NCBI RefSeq assembly: GCF_015277855.1
Contig: NZ_CP063812.1
Coordinates: forward strand, 1,674,001 to 1,738,000
Length of the DNA stretch: 64,000 bases
Direction of reading: 5' to 3'
From: Microbacterium cremeum
GTDB taxonomy: Bacteria; Actinomycetota; Actinomycetes; Actinomycetales; Microbacteriaceae
Made by a program: the position numbers and the translations under genes. Positions 8,844 to 17,904 of this stretch are shown piece after piece. Position 1 is the first letter of the stretch. Every line of letters begins with the position of its first letter. Under the pieces are notes generated by a model. That model searched no databases. It was given only the letters and a program-made list of their open reading frames with translations, and was not told the origin of the DNA.

Positions 8844-9613
8844 CGGAGCGCGCCGCCGATCGACGTGTCGGCCGAGAGCAGGTCGGGCATGAGCAGGCCC
8901 GCGCGGGCGACGTCGCCCACGACGATCACGGCGGGGTTGCGCACGCCGATACGGCCGGCCTCGAGCACGACGGCGCCGAGGGTCGTGCGCGTCGTGCGCT
9001 GATCGGGGTGGTGGCCGCGCTCGACGATCGCCACGGGGCGATCGGCCGGCACCCCCGCGTGGAGGGCATCCGAGACCAGGCGCGGCAGCGCCCCGACGCC
9101 CATGAGCACGACGGTCGTCACGTCGGGGTCGCCGAGGGCGGCCAGCGTGGCCGGCGTCAGTTCGGACTGTCCGTTGACGATGTGGACGGCCGACGCGACG
9201 GCGCGGTGGGTCACCGGGATGCCGGCAGCCTCCGGCACGGCGACGGCGCTGGTGACGCCCGGCACGACCTCGACGGGGACACCGGCTGCGACGCACGCGA
9301 CGACCTCCTCGCCGCCGCGGCCGAACACGAACGGGTCGCCGCCCTTGAGCCGGACGACGCGCTTGCCGCTCCGCGCGCGATCGACCAGCAGCGCGTTGAT
9401 CTCGTCCTGCGGCACCGGGTGGTGCCCCGGGAGCTTTCCGACATCGAGGACCTCGACATCGGGCGCCAGGTGAGGACGGATGTCGGGGCCGAGCCGGTCC
9501 ATCACCACGACGTCCGCGCGCATGAGCAGGCGCCATGCGCGCAGCGTCATGAGGTCGACGGGCCCGGGCCCGCCGCCCACGAGGTCGACACGGCCGGTCA
9601 CGGCGGCGCTCAT
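8840..9613 (-). CDS. cobA: Uroporphyrinogen-III C-methyltransferase (siroheme pathway)
   Basis: This 257-residue SUMT enzyme transfers two methyl groups from SAM to uroporphyrinogen III, making precorrin-2 for siroheme, the cofactor of the nitrite reductase encoded upstream. Family motifs are clear: VDLVGGGPGPVDLMTLRA near the N-terminus, VRLKGGDPFVFGRGGEE at about 80-97, and VVPGVTSAVAVPEAAGIPVTHR at about 113-134. There is no fused CysG dehydrogenase/ferrochelatase part, so those steps must be encoded elsewhere. The ATG overlaps the nirD TGA by four bases (ATGA), and the 3' end overlaps nnaR by four, indicating translational coupling. Confidence 0.93.
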   Translation of the reverse strand: MSAAVTGRVDLVGGGPGPVDLMTLRAWRLLMRADVVVMDRLGPDIRPHLAPDVEVLDVGKLPGHHPVPQDEINALLVDRARSGKRVVRLKGGDPFVFGRGGEEVVACVAAGVPVEVVPGVTSAVAVPEAAGIPVTHRAVASAVHIVNGQSELTPATLAALGDPDVTTVVLMGVGALPRLVSDALHAGVPADRPVAIVERGHHPDQRTTRTTLGAVVLEAGRIGVRNPAVIVVGDVARAGLLMPDLLSADTSIGGALR

Positions 9614-9993
9614 GACCGGCCGTCCCATCGCACGAGCACTGCGCCGTCGTCCACCGTCACAGGCCACACGTGCAGCGACATCGGGTCCTTGCCCTGCGTG
9701 TCGAGGCACACGCCCGTGCGCAGGTCGAACACCTGCTTGTACATGGGCGACGCCACCGTCGGAGCGTCCAGCTTCGTCCCGACGATCCCTCGCGAGATGA
9801 CGTTCGCGCGGCTGTACGGATCGAAGTTGGAGACCGCGTGGACGCGCCCCGTGTCGAGCAGGAAGAGCGCGATCTGCGTTCCGCCGAGCAGGGCGGCACG
9901 TCCGCGCTCGACCTCGAGGTCGTCGAGCGCGCACACGCGCACCCAGCCGTCGGGGGCGACGTACTCGGTCGTCTGCGGGTCGGCGATCGTCAT
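9610..9993 (-). CDS. nirD: Nitrite reductase (NADH) small subunit NirD
   Basis: This 127-residue Rieske-fold subunit partners NirB in the cytoplasmic NADH-dependent reduction of nitrite to ammonium. VRVCALDDLEVERGRAALL and VASPMYKQVFDLRTGVCLD match the family. The Cys-His Rieske ligand pairs are absent, as is usual for NirD, so no cluster is expected. Its ATG overlaps the nirB stop and its stop overlaps the cobA start, each by four bases. Confidence 0.93.
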   Translation of the reverse strand: MTIADPQTTEYVAPDGWVRVCALDDLEVERGRAALLGGTQIALFLLDTGRVHAVSNFDPYSRANVISRGIVGTKLDAPTVASPMYKQVFDLRTGVCLDTQGKDPMSLHVWPVTVDDGAVLVRWDGRS

Positions 9994-12668
9994 CGGCGCA
10001 CCTCCAGGGTGGTTCCGGCGATGAGCACGCCGGAATCGGCGCGCTCGGCCTCGGTGGCGGGTCGGGGCTGCCCGCGCTCGGCGGTGTACGCGAGCGAGGG
10101 GTCGGGGGTGCTCGGGGCGTTGACGAACGACGCGAAGCGGCGCAGCTTGTCGGGGTCCTCGAGGGTCGCCTTCCACTCGTCCTCGTACGAGTCCAGGTGC
10201 GCCGCCATCGCGGCGTCGAGGTCGGCGCAGATGCCGAGACCGTCGTCGAAGATCACCGCGCGGAGGCCGTCGATGCCGCCGTCGAGGTCCTCGAACCACG
10301 GGGCCGTGCGCTGCAGGCGGTCGGCCGTGAAGATGTAGTACATCAGAAAGCGGTCGATGGCCGTCAGAAGCTCGTCGTCGCTGAGTCCCTCGGCCAGCAG
10401 CACCGCATGCCGCGGCGTGAATCCGCCGTTGCCGCCGACGTACATGTTCCACCCCGCCTCGGTCGCGATGACGCCGACGTCCTTGCCGCGGGCCTCGGCG
10501 CATTCGCGCGCGCAGCCCGACACGCCGAGCTTCAGCTTGTGGGGCGACCGCAGTCCTCGATAGCGCAGTTCGAGGCGCACCGCCATGCCGACGGAATCCT
10601 GCACGCCGTAGCGGCACCACGTCGACCCCACGCACGACTTCACCGTGCGCAGCGACTTGCCGTAGGCGTGACCCGACTCGAAGCCGGCGTCCACCAGGCG
10701 CTTCCAGATGTCGGGCAGCTGCTCGAGGCGGGCGCCGAACATGTCGATGCGCTGGCCGCCGGTGATCTTGGTGTACAGGCCGAAGTCCTTGGCGACCTGG
10801 CCGATCACGAGCAACCCCTCGGGCGTGATCTCGCCGCCGGGGATGCGCGGCACGACGGAGTAGCTGCCGTCCTTCTGCAGGTTCGCCATCACGTGGTCGT
10901 TGGTGTCCTGCAGCGTGGCGTTCTCACCGTCGAGCACGTGGCCGCGCACCAGGGTCGAGAGGATGCTCGCGAGCGCGGGCTTGCAGATGTCGCAGCCGCG
11001 ACCGGTGCCGAATCGCTCGATCACCGCGCTGAAGGTGGTGAGTCCCGACACGCGGACGGCGTCGAAGAGCTGCCGGCGCGACATCCCGAAGTGCTCGCAC
11101 AGCGCGTCGCTGAGGGCAGTGCCGGACTTGGCGAGCTCGGTGCCCACGATCTTCTTGACCATCGTGACGCACGAGCCGCAGGCGGCGCCGGCCTTGGTGC
11201 ATGCCTTGATGCCGGCGACATCGGTGCATCCCTCTTCGTGCACGGCGTGGCGGATCCTGCCGGCGGTGACGCTGTTGCACGAGCACACCAGCGCCTCATC
11301 GGGCAGGTCGCCGGTCGGCGCCGCCACGCCGCCCTCGGGCATGAGGTAGGCGGCCGGGTCGCCGCCGAGAGCTCCGCCGACGAGCGGGCGCAGCGAGCCG
11401 TATGCCGACGCGTCGCCGACGAGGATGCCGCCGAGGAGCGTCTTGGCGTCGTCGGAGAGGACGAGCTTCTTGTAGACGCCCGCGACCGGGTCGGCGTACG
11501 TGACGTCGAGGGCTCCCGGCGTCTCGGCGAACGCGTCGCCGAAGCTCGCGACGTCGACGCCCGAGAGCTTGAGCTTGGTCGACAGGTCGTAGCCGGGGAA
11601 GGATGCCTCGCCCCCGAGCAGCCGCGTCGCGGCGACCTCCGCCATCGCGTAGCCGGGCGCGACCAGACCCACGCACATCCCGTCGTAGTTGGCCACCTCG
11701 CCGATCGCGAGGATGCGCGGGTCGGAGGTCTGGCACCCCGAGTCGATCAGCACGCCGCCGCGCTCGTGCACGTCGAGCTCCGCGCTGCGGGCGAGCTCGT
11801 CGCGGGGCCGCACCCCGACGGTGAAGACCACCACGTCGGTGCGCTCGTAGCTGCCGTCACGGAACTCCAGCCCGGTCACCTGTCCGGTGCGGTCGGGATC
11901 GAGCCGCGTCGTGATGGTCTGGGTCTTGACCGCGATGCCGCGTGATTCGATGAGGCGACGCAGGGCGTTCCCCGCAGGGAGGTCCAGCTGCGCCGACATC
12001 AGCCGGTCCGACGACTGCACGACGGTGCAGTCCACGTCCAGCCCCTGCAGGGCGCCCGCGGCCTCCAGCCCGAGGAGCCCGCCGCCGATCACGGTGCCGG
12101 TGAGCGGGCGGCCGAGCTCCGCCTCGCGGCGGCGCACGAACTCCTGGAGCTTCTCGACGTCGTCGAGTGTGCGGTACACGAAGCAGCCCTCGAGCCCGAA
12201 CCCGTCGACCGCGAGCCGGGCGGCGTACGATCCCGTCGCGAGGACGAGGCGGTCGTAGGGGACGCTGACGCCGCTGCGGGTCGTGACGCGCCGAGCCGAC
12301 CGGTCGATGCGCGACACGGCATCGCCGCGCAGGAACCGCACGCGGTCGTCCGCCAGCACGCTCTGCTCGAGCGTCAGGTCGTCGGGGGAGGCCCCGCCGA
12401 AGAACCCGGTGAGACCGACCCGGTCGTACGGGTGCCGGTCCTCCTCGCCGATGAGCGTCACGCGCCACTGGTCGCCGGCACGGCTCAGCAGGCTCTCGAC
12501 GAAGCGATGCGCCACCATTCCCGCGCCCACGACCACGACATGCGTGCCGAGGGCAGGGGTGGTGCTCATGCCGTCACCGTACGCGGGCGATGTTGCGGGG
12601 GCGTCAGCGCCATGTTTCGGGCTCTTGACACTGCTCTGTCGGCTTTCGCTGCTGTCGCGGTGCGTCAT
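9990..12668 (-). CDS. nirB: Nitrite reductase (NADH) large subunit NirB
   Basis: NirB reduces nitrite to ammonium using NADH, FAD, an iron-sulfur cluster and siroheme. The FAD/NAD domain begins at about residue 42 (THVVVVGAGMVAHRFVE). BFD-like [2Fe-2S] domains follow (CSCNSVTAGRIRHAV, then CGSCVTMVKKIV, and a second CDICKP). The siroheme/[4Fe-4S] domain has CVGSTWC and GVSGCARECAE. The ATG at 12668 has AGGAG six bases upstream and lies about 33 bases from the predicted transcription start. An internal ATG at 12569 (GGTGA upstream) would remove a 33-residue low-complexity extension whose third-position GC is clearly lower than the rest, so either start is possible. It is the first gene of the operon. 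Confidence 0.94.
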   Translation of the reverse strand: MTHRDSSESRQSSVKSPKHGADAPATSPAYGDGMSTTPALGTHVVVVGAGMVAHRFVESLLSRAGDQWRVTLIGEEDRHPYDRVGLTGFFGGASPDDLTLEQSVLADDRVRFLRGDAVSRIDRSARRVTTRSGVSVPYDRLVLATGSYAARLAVDGFGLEGCFVYRTLDDVEKLQEFVRRREAELGRPLTGTVIGGGLLGLEAAGALQGLDVDCTVVQSSDRLMSAQLDLPAGNALRRLIESRGIAVKTQTITTRLDPDRTGQVTGLEFRDGSYERTDVVVFTVGVRPRDELARSAELDVHERGGVLIDSGCQTSDPRILAIGEVANYDGMCVGLVAPGYAMAEVAATRLLGGEASFPGYDLSTKLKLSGVDVASFGDAFAETPGALDVTYADPVAGVYKKLVLSDDAKTLLGGILVGDASAYGSLRPLVGGALGGDPAAYLMPEGGVAAPTGDLPDEALVCSCNSVTAGRIRHAVHEEGCTDVAGIKACTKAGAACGSCVTMVKKIVGTELAKSGTALSDALCEHFGMSRRQLFDAVRVSGLTTFSAVIERFGTGRGCDICKPALASILSTLVRGHVLDGENATLQDTNDHVMANLQKDGSYSVVPRIPGGEITPEGLLVIGQVAKDFGLYTKITGGQRIDMFGARLEQLPDIWKRLVDAGFESGHAYGKSLRTVKSCVGSTWCRYGVQDSVGMAVRLELRYRGLRSPHKLKLGVSGCARECAEARGKDVGVIATEAGWNMYVGGNGGFTPRHAVLLAEGLSDDELLTAIDRFLMYYIFTADRLQRTAPWFEDLDGGIDGLRAVIFDDGLGICADLDAAMAAHLDSYEDEWKATLEDPDKLRRFASFVNAPSTPDPSLAYTAERGQPRPATEAERADSGVLIAGTTLEVRR

Positions 12669-12707
12669 GGCTTCTCCTGATCGACGAGAGGTCTCTCGGT
12701 GCGTGCG

Positions 12708-12771
12708 ACGCTACGAGCGCGGTGTTTCACCCCCGCATCGCGTCCGGTTACCTCGAGCGAACGTTTCGCTC
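12708..12771 (-). promoter_or_regulatory. nirB promoter/operator module
   Basis: In the nirB direction: GTAAC (12751-12747), 18 bases, GAAAC (12728-12724), 10 bases, TAGCGT -10 (12713-12708), matching narK element for element. Just upstream is a perfect 7-3-7 inverted repeat, GAGCGAA/TTCGCTC (12755-12761 and 12765-12771), a candidate second operator. The remaining bases up to glgX show only a weak TAGGGT (12830-12835) that may serve glgX. Confidence 0.7.
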
Positions 12772-12862
12772 ACACCGGTCCGGCGGCATATGTGAGGGCG
12801 GATGCCGGAGCCGGCGGCATCCGTCCCGTTAGGGTGATGCCACAAGCACATGGGGGTCGGCG

Positions 12863-15061
12863 ATGCACACGTGGCCGGGATCGGCTTATCCGCTCGGGGC
12901 GACGTTCGACGGGAGCGGCACGAACTTCGCGCTGTTCAGCGAGGGCGCCGAGCGCGTGGAGCTGTGCCTGTTCGGGGAGCGCGGAGCAGAGACGCGCGTC
13001 GAGGTGGCCGAGGTCGATGCGTACGTGTGGCACGTGTACGTGCCCGGCGTGCAGCCGGGGCAGCGCTACGGGTACCGCGTGCACGGACCGTACGACCCCG
13101 CGAGCGGACGGCGGTTCAACCCGGCGAAGCTGCTGCTGGACCCCTACGCCAAGGCGGTCGAAGGGGAGGTCCAGTGGGGCCAGCCGGTCTACGGCTACGA
13201 CTTCGGCGACCCGGATTCCCGTAACGACGACGATTCGGCGGCGGCCATGATGAAGGGCGTCGTGGTCAACCCGTACTTCGACTGGGCGGGCGACCGCCGT
13301 CCCCGCACTCCGTACTCCGAGACGCTCATCTACGAAGCCCACGTGCGCGGGCTCACCGCGCGGCATCCCGCGATCCCCGCCGCGATGCGCGGCACCTACA
13401 GTGCGCTCGCACACCCCGCGATCATCGACCATCTCACGAAGCTGGGGGTGACCGCGATCGAGCTCATGCCGGTGCACCAGTTCGTCGACGACGCCGTCCT
13501 GCAGGAGAAGGGGCTGTCGAACTACTGGGGCTACAACACCGTGTCGTTCTTCGCCCCGCACAACCGTTACTCCGCCTCGGGCGACCGCGGCCAGCAGGTG
13601 CAGGAGTTCAAGGGCATGGTGCGGGCGCTGCACGCCGCCGGGATCGAGGTCATCCTCGATGTCGTCTACAACCACACCGCGGAGGGCAATCACCTGGGTC
13701 CCACGCTCTCGATGCGCGGGATCGACAATGCCGCGTACTACAAGCTCGAGGCCGACGACCTGCGGTACTACACCGACTACACGGGCACCGGCAACAGCCT
13801 CAACGTCAGCAATCCGCACGCCCTGCAGCTGATCATGGACTCGCTGCGCTACTGGGTGCTCGAGATGCATGTGGACGGCTTCCGGTTCGACCTCGCGGCC
13901 GCGCTGGCGCGCGAGTTCTACGACGTCGACCGCCTGTCGGCCTTCTTCGAGCTCGTCCAGCAGGATCCGGTGGTCTCGCAGGTCAAGCTCATCGCCGAGC
14001 CGTGGGACGTGGGTCCCGGGGGCTACCAGGTGGGCAACTTCCCGCCGCAGTGGACGGAGTGGAACGGGAAGTACCGCGACACCGTGCGCGACTTCTGGCG
14101 CGGCGAGCCGCAGGCCCTCGGCGAGTTCGCGTCCCGGCTCACCGGGTCGGCCGACCTCTACGAGCACTCCGGGCGCCGGCCCGTGGCATCCGTCAACTTC
14201 GTCACCGCCCACGACGGGTTCACGCTGCGCGACCTGGTGTCGTACAACGACAAGCACAACGAGGCCAACGGCGAGGACGGGCGCGACGGCGCCGACGACA
14301 ACCGCTCCGACAACTTCGGCGTCGAAGGGCCGACCGATGACCGGGCGGTGCTGACGCTGCGGGCACGCCAGCAGCGCAACTTCCTCGCGACGCTGCTGCT
14401 GTCGCAGGGGGTGCCGATGCTGCTGCACGGCGACGAGCTCGGCCGCACCCAGCACGGCAACAACAACGGCTACGCGCAGGACAACGAGACGACCTGGATC
14501 GACTGGGATGCCGCCGACCTGCCGCTCCTGGAGTTCACGGCGGCTCTGGCGCGGCTGCGGCGGAGCCACCCGACGTTCCGCCGTCGGCGGTTCTTCGACG
14601 GACGGCCCGTCCGTCGCGACAGCGGCACGCCGCTGCCCGACATCGCGTGGCTGCGGCCGGACGGCACACTCATGCAGCCCGAGGACTGGGATTCCGGGTT
14701 CGGGCGTGCCATCGGGGTCTTCCTCAACGGCGCCGGCATCCGCGAGCGCGACCGCCGGGGCGACCAGATCGTCGACCGCCACTTCATCGTGCTGTTCAAC
14801 GCCGGCGACGACATCATCGACTTCCACATCCCGGTCGTGGAATCGAGTCCGGACTGGGAGGTGGTCATCGACACGGCGGGGGAGCGCGCCGACACCGGAC
14901 CGGTCAAGCCCGGCGACGTCGTCAGGCTCGCCGCGAAGTCCCTCTTCGTGCTGAGCGAGCATCCCCGCGTGCCGCAGGAGCTCGACCACTCGGTGGCGGC
15001 CTCGCTGACCGCGCTGTCGGCGGAACCCGCGCACGCGCCGCGCGCCGAGGCGCGCGGCTAG
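12863..15061 (+). CDS. glgX: Glycogen debranching enzyme GlgX (first copy)
   Basis: This 732-residue GH13 isoamylase-type enzyme hydrolyses alpha-1,6 branches of glycogen limit dextrins. An N-terminal CBM48 domain (TNFALFSEGAERVELCLFG) precedes the TIM barrel. Predicted catalytic residues are Asp343 in GFRFDLA, Glu379 in IAEPWDVG and Asp451 in VTAHDGF. DVVYNHTAEGNH is the first conserved region. The ATG at 12863 has GGGGGT upstream. It runs divergently from nirB and convergently to map. A second glgX paralogue lies at 47677-49764, beside glgE and glgB. Confidence 0.95.
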   Translation: MHTWPGSAYPLGATFDGSGTNFALFSEGAERVELCLFGERGAETRVEVAEVDAYVWHVYVPGVQPGQRYGYRVHGPYDPASGRRFNPAKLLLDPYAKAVEGEVQWGQPVYGYDFGDPDSRNDDDSAAAMMKGVVVNPYFDWAGDRRPRTPYSETLIYEAHVRGLTARHPAIPAAMRGTYSALAHPAIIDHLTKLGVTAIELMPVHQFVDDAVLQEKGLSNYWGYNTVSFFAPHNRYSASGDRGQQVQEFKGMVRALHAAGIEVILDVVYNHTAEGNHLGPTLSMRGIDNAAYYKLEADDLRYYTDYTGTGNSLNVSNPHALQLIMDSLRYWVLEMHVDGFRFDLAAALAREFYDVDRLSAFFELVQQDPVVSQVKLIAEPWDVGPGGYQVGNFPPQWTEWNGKYRDTVRDFWRGEPQALGEFASRLTGSADLYEHSGRRPVASVNFVTAHDGFTLRDLVSYNDKHNEANGEDGRDGADDNRSDNFGVEGPTDDRAVLTLRARQQRNFLATLLLSQGVPMLLHGDELGRTQHGNNNGYAQDNETTWIDWDAADLPLLEFTAALARLRRSHPTFRRRRFFDGRPVRRDSGTPLPDIAWLRPDGTLMQPEDWDSGFGRAIGVFLNGAGIRERDRRGDQIVDRHFIVLFNAGDDIIDFHIPVVESSPDWEVVIDTAGERADTGPVKPGDVVRLAAKSLFVLSEHPRVPQELDHSVAASLTALSAEPAHAPRAEARG

Positions 15062-15071
15062 GACCGGCGGG

Positions 15072-15854
15072 TCAGTCGACGCCGAGCCACGAACGGTCGG
15101 TGAGCACGATCGGCCCCGACTCGGTGACGGCCACCGTGTGCTCGGAGTGGGCGCCCCGCGAGCCGTCGGCCGAACGCAGGGTCCAGCCGTCCGGGTCGGT
15201 CACGAGCTGGTCGGTCGTCTGCAGGAACCACGGCTCGAGTGCGACCACGAGTCCGGCACGCAGCGGATAGCCTCGCCCGGCCTTCCCGTCGTTGGGCACG
15301 TGCGGGTCGCCGTGCATGACGCGCCCCACGCCGTGCCCGCCGAAGTCGGTGTTGATGGAGTAGCCGCGGCCGTGCGCCACGCCGGCGATCGCGGCCGAGA
15401 TGTCGCCGATGCGATTGCCGACCGTGGCGGCGGCGATCGCGGTATCGAGCGCGCGCTCGGTGGTCTCGATGAGCGCGAGGTCCTCGTCGCGAGGCGTGCC
15501 GACGACGAACGAGAGCGCGGAGTCCGCCACCCAGCCGTCGACCGAGACCGCGAAGTCGAGCGAGACGAGGTCGCCGTCGCGGAGCGCATAGTCGAAGGGC
15601 AGGCCGTGCAGCACCGCATCGTTGACCGACGTGCACAGCACCTTGCCGAACGGGCGCGCACCGAACGACGGGTGATAGTCGATGTAGCAGGACTCGGCAC
15701 CGGCGCGGCGGATGAGATCGTGTGCGCGGCGGTCGATCGCGAGGAGGTTCGTGCCCACCTTGGTCTCGTCGCGCAGCGTCGCGAGCGTCTCGGCCACGAA
15801 TCGCCCGGCAGGCCTCATCGCGTCGATCTCGGCAGGGGTGCGCAGCTCGATCAT
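15072..15854 (-). CDS. map: Methionine aminopeptidase type I
   Basis: This 260-residue enzyme removes the initiator Met from nascent proteins in the cytoplasm. The pita-bread metal ligands are visible in order: Asp in LVSLDFAVSVDGW, Asp in VADSALSFVVG, His in GHGVGRVMHGDPHV, Glu in VALEPWFL and Glu in GAHSEHTVAV. The start at 15854 (MIELRTPAEIDAMR) matches the family and has an AGGA about 10 bases upstream. A longer in-frame reading up to 15959 lacks homology. Actinobacteria usually have more than one map gene, and the divergent Met-proximal residues cannot tell which copy this is. Confidence 0.94.
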   Translation of the reverse strand: MIELRTPAEIDAMRPAGRFVAETLATLRDETKVGTNLLAIDRRAHDLIRRAGAESCYIDYHPSFGARPFGKVLCTSVNDAVLHGLPFDYALRDGDLVSLDFAVSVDGWVADSALSFVVGTPRDEDLALIETTERALDTAIAAATVGNRIGDISAAIAGVAHGRGYSINTDFGGHGVGRVMHGDPHVPNDGKAGRGYPLRAGLVVALEPWFLQTTDQLVTDPDGWTLRSADGSRGAHSEHTVAVTESGPIVLTDRSWLGVD

Positions 15855-15963
15855 GTGAAGGAAATCCTCTCGTCCGGATCCATTCTGTCGGACCATCCGC
15901 CACGCGGCTGTGAACATGCTCCGCGCCGCACCTCGAACCGGTCCGCGCGCGGCCGGCACGGCG

Positions 15964-15969
15964 TAGCAT
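15964..15969 (+). promoter_or_regulatory. Leaderless -10 of the small membrane protein gene
   Basis: TAGCAT, seven bases, then ATG at 15977. GGAGG is one base from the ATG, too close to act as a normal ribosome-binding site, which favours leaderless initiation. Confidence 0.5.
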
Positions 15970-15976
15970 CGGAGGC

Positions 15977-16471
15977 ATGTGGCTGCGTCGCGCGTTCTTC
16001 GGCTGGCTCATCCCGGCCGCGTTCGTCCTGCCCCTGTGGCTCCTCGTCGGCTGGGCGGTCTTCAACGCCGGCGGCTGGGCGTTCCTGTGGGTGCTCTTCC
16101 TCGCGATCCCCGGGGTGTTCCTCTGGCAGTTGCTGCTGACCCTGCTGGTGCGCGCCCGCGGCACCGTGCGGGCGCACCGCGCGGTGTCGTGGTGGGACGT
16201 GCTGGGCTTCACGGTGTGGCACCTGCTGGTGATCTCGCTGGGCTTCTTCGCCGAGGCGTGGTGGGCGCCGGTCATGGTGCTCGCGATCCTCGCCGGCGTG
16301 GGCCTGTTCTGGCTCGCGCTGTGGCAGCTGTGGAGCGAGGCGCGTCCGTCCCGCTTCCTCCTGCAGTCCACCGACGGTTTCGCGTACATCCCGCCGCCGA
16401 CCGAGCAGCGCCAGGCCGCCGACCCGGAGGTCATCGTGGTCACCGAGAAGCAGGTGCCGCCCGCGAGCTGA
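15977..16471 (+). CDS. Conserved four-helix membrane protein of unknown function
   Basis: This 164-residue protein has about four hydrophobic segments (residues 8-29, 32-56, 76-93 and 97-118), many Trp residues, and a polar C-terminal tail of about 45 residues that is likely cytoplasmic. No catalytic motif is recognised. It has its own leaderless-type promoter, runs divergently from map, and is followed by the rplS promoter. It may be a lineage-specific actinobacterial membrane protein, and no function is assigned. Confidence 0.75.
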   Translation: MWLRRAFFGWLIPAAFVLPLWLLVGWAVFNAGGWAFLWVLFLAIPGVFLWQLLLTLLVRARGTVRAHRAVSWWDVLGFTVWHLLVISLGFFAEAWWAPVMVLAILAGVGLFWLALWQLWSEARPSRFLLQSTDGFAYIPPPTEQRQAADPEVIVVTEKQVPPAS

Positions 16472-16477
16472 CCCGTT

Positions 16478-16506
16478 TTGGCCGGGTGCGCCATCCATGG
16501 CAGAAT
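16478..16506 (+). promoter_or_regulatory. rplS promoter
   Basis: TTGGCC (16478-16483), 17 bases, CAGAAT (16501-16506). It gives a leader of about 125 bases to the rplS ATG. The leader contains GGTTC pairing with GAACC and may be an autoregulatory ribosomal-protein leader. That role is inference. Confidence 0.5.
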
Positions 16507-16638
16507 GGACATTTGTGCCCTGACCGGTTCTGCCTCAGGGGAACCAGCTGTACGGCGTCACGCCGGAGGCCTTCGGCACACCATCCTTCAGAATCCATTC
16601 CCGCGGTCGACCTGTGGCGGCCGCAGAGAGAGACGATC

Positions 16639-16986
16639 ATGCAGATCCTCGACGCCGTCGACGCGGCTTCGCTCCGCTCCGACATCCCCGACTTCGGTCC
16701 CGGTGACACCGTCAAGGTGCACGTCAACATCACCGAAGGAAACCGCTCGCGCATCCAGGTCTTCCAGGGCGTCGTCCTGGGCCGCTCCGGCGACGGTGTG
16801 CGCGAGACCTTCACGGTCCGCAAGATCAGCTTCCAGGTCGGCGTCGAGCGCACCTTCCCGGTGCACTCCCCGGTGATCGACCACATCGAGGTCGTCACGC
16901 GCGGTGACGTGCGCCGCGCCAAGCTCTACTACCTGCGCAACCTCCGTGGCAAGAAGGCCAAGATCAAGGAGAAGCGCGACAACTGA
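16639..16986 (+). CDS. rplS: 50S ribosomal protein L19
   Basis: L19 (115 aa) sits at the 30S-50S interface. The whole family sequence is recognisable: [17 protein letters not shown], the [13 protein letters not shown] segment, [18 protein letters not shown], and [17 protein letters not shown] at the C-terminus. The ATG at 16639 is preceded by AGAGAGA. Normally it follows trmD directly. Here nine kilobases of nitrate, glycogen and map genes separate them, and rplS has its own promoter and a strong terminator downstream. Confidence 0.97.
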   Translation: MQILDAVDAASLRSDIPDFGPGDTVKVHVNITEGNRSRIQVFQGVVLGRSGDGVRETFTVRKISFQVGVERTFPVHSPVIDHIEVVTRGDVRRAKLYYLRNLRGKKAKIKEKRDN

Positions 16987-17010
16987 CGCGCTCGCGCACG
17001 CCTGCACCAC

Positions 17011-17042
17011 CGAAGCCCCGGACCCGATGGTCCGGGGCTTCG
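17011..17042 (+). terminator. Rho-independent terminator after rplS
   Basis: A perfect 14-bp GC-rich stem (17011-17024 with 17029-17042), four-base loop, followed by a short T/C-rich tail (TCGTTCTC). Confidence 0.9.
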
Positions 17043-17121
17043 TCGTTCTCGTGGCGGCCCGGAATGTGCGACCCTTGAAGGCAGGCTCGCCGACCGCCGG
17101 AGGGCCTGTGAAGGATCCCGC

Positions 17122-17904
17122 ATGACGACCGAGAAGTCGGCCCCCGCCGAGTCGGCGCCCACTCCCCGGTCCGGGGGCGCGGCCGCCATCCAGCCCCGCA
17201 AGCGGGGATGGGTCGTGTTCCTGCGCGACGTCGTCGTCATCATCCTCATCGCGGTGGTCGTGTCGTTCCTCGTCAAGACGTTCCTGGTGCGCTCGTTCTA
17301 CATCCCGTCGGGCTCGATGGAGGACACGCTCCTCATCAACGACCGCATCCTCGTCGACGAGATCACGCCCCGCTTCGGAGGCTACGAGCGCGGCGACATC
17401 GTCGTGTTCCAGGACCCGGGCGGCTGGCTCCCGCCGAACCCCGCGCCCCCGCGCCCGCCCATCGTGGAAGCGGGGGAATGGGTGCTCTCGCTCGTGGGCC
17501 TGGCGGCCCCCGACAGCGACGACCACCTGGTCAAGAGGATCATCGGGCTGCCCGGCGACCACGTCGTCTGCTGCAACGCCGCCGGCCAGATCACCGTCAA
17601 CGACGTTCCCGTCGACGAGAGCGACTACATCGAGGTCCCGTCGACGGATGCCGCGGCATCCGGCGACCCTTTCGACGTCGTCGTTCCCGACGGGAGCCTC
17701 TGGGTGCTCGGCGACAACCGCTACCGCTCGAAGGACTCGCGGTACAACACCGACCAGCCGGGCAAGGGATTCGTCCCGCTCGACAACGTCGTCGGCCGCG
17801 CGTTCCTCGTGACGTGGCCCCTCGACCGCTTCGGGATGCTCGACTTCCACCACGACGTCTTCGGCAGCGTCCCGTCGCCCGAGCCGCAGGACGCGTCGCG
17901 ATGA
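17122..17904 (+). CDS. lepB: Signal peptidase I
   Basis: LepB (260 aa) cleaves signal peptides on the outer face of the membrane. A 30-residue charged N-terminus precedes one transmembrane helix (about residues 31-52). The catalytic Ser65 lies in IPSGSMEDTL and the general base Lys138 in HLVKRIIGLPGD. The C-terminal box GDNRYRSKDSRY is intact. The ATG follows AAGGATCC. Its stop overlaps the rnhB ATG by four bases, so the two are probably co-translated. Confidence 0.96.
   Translation: MTTEKSAPAESAPTPRSGGAAAIQPRKRGWVVFLRDVVVIILIAVVVSFLVKTFLVRSFYIPSGSMEDTLLINDRILVDEITPRFGGYERGDIVVFQDPGGWLPPNPAPPRPPIVEAGEWVLSLVGLAAPDSDDHLVKRIIGLPGDHVVCCNAAGQITVNDVPVDESDYIEVPSTDAAASGDPFDVVVPDGSLWVLGDNRYRSKDSRYNTDQPGKGFVPLDNVVGRAFLVTWPLDRFGMLDFHHDVFGSVPSPEPQDASR

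Noticed and set aside
12724..12761. A full tandem GlnR box (GTNAC-N6-GAAAC twice) at nirB
   Set aside because: Half-sites are present but spacings are 16 and 23 bases between starts rather than 11, so only the shared narK/nirB layout is claimed.
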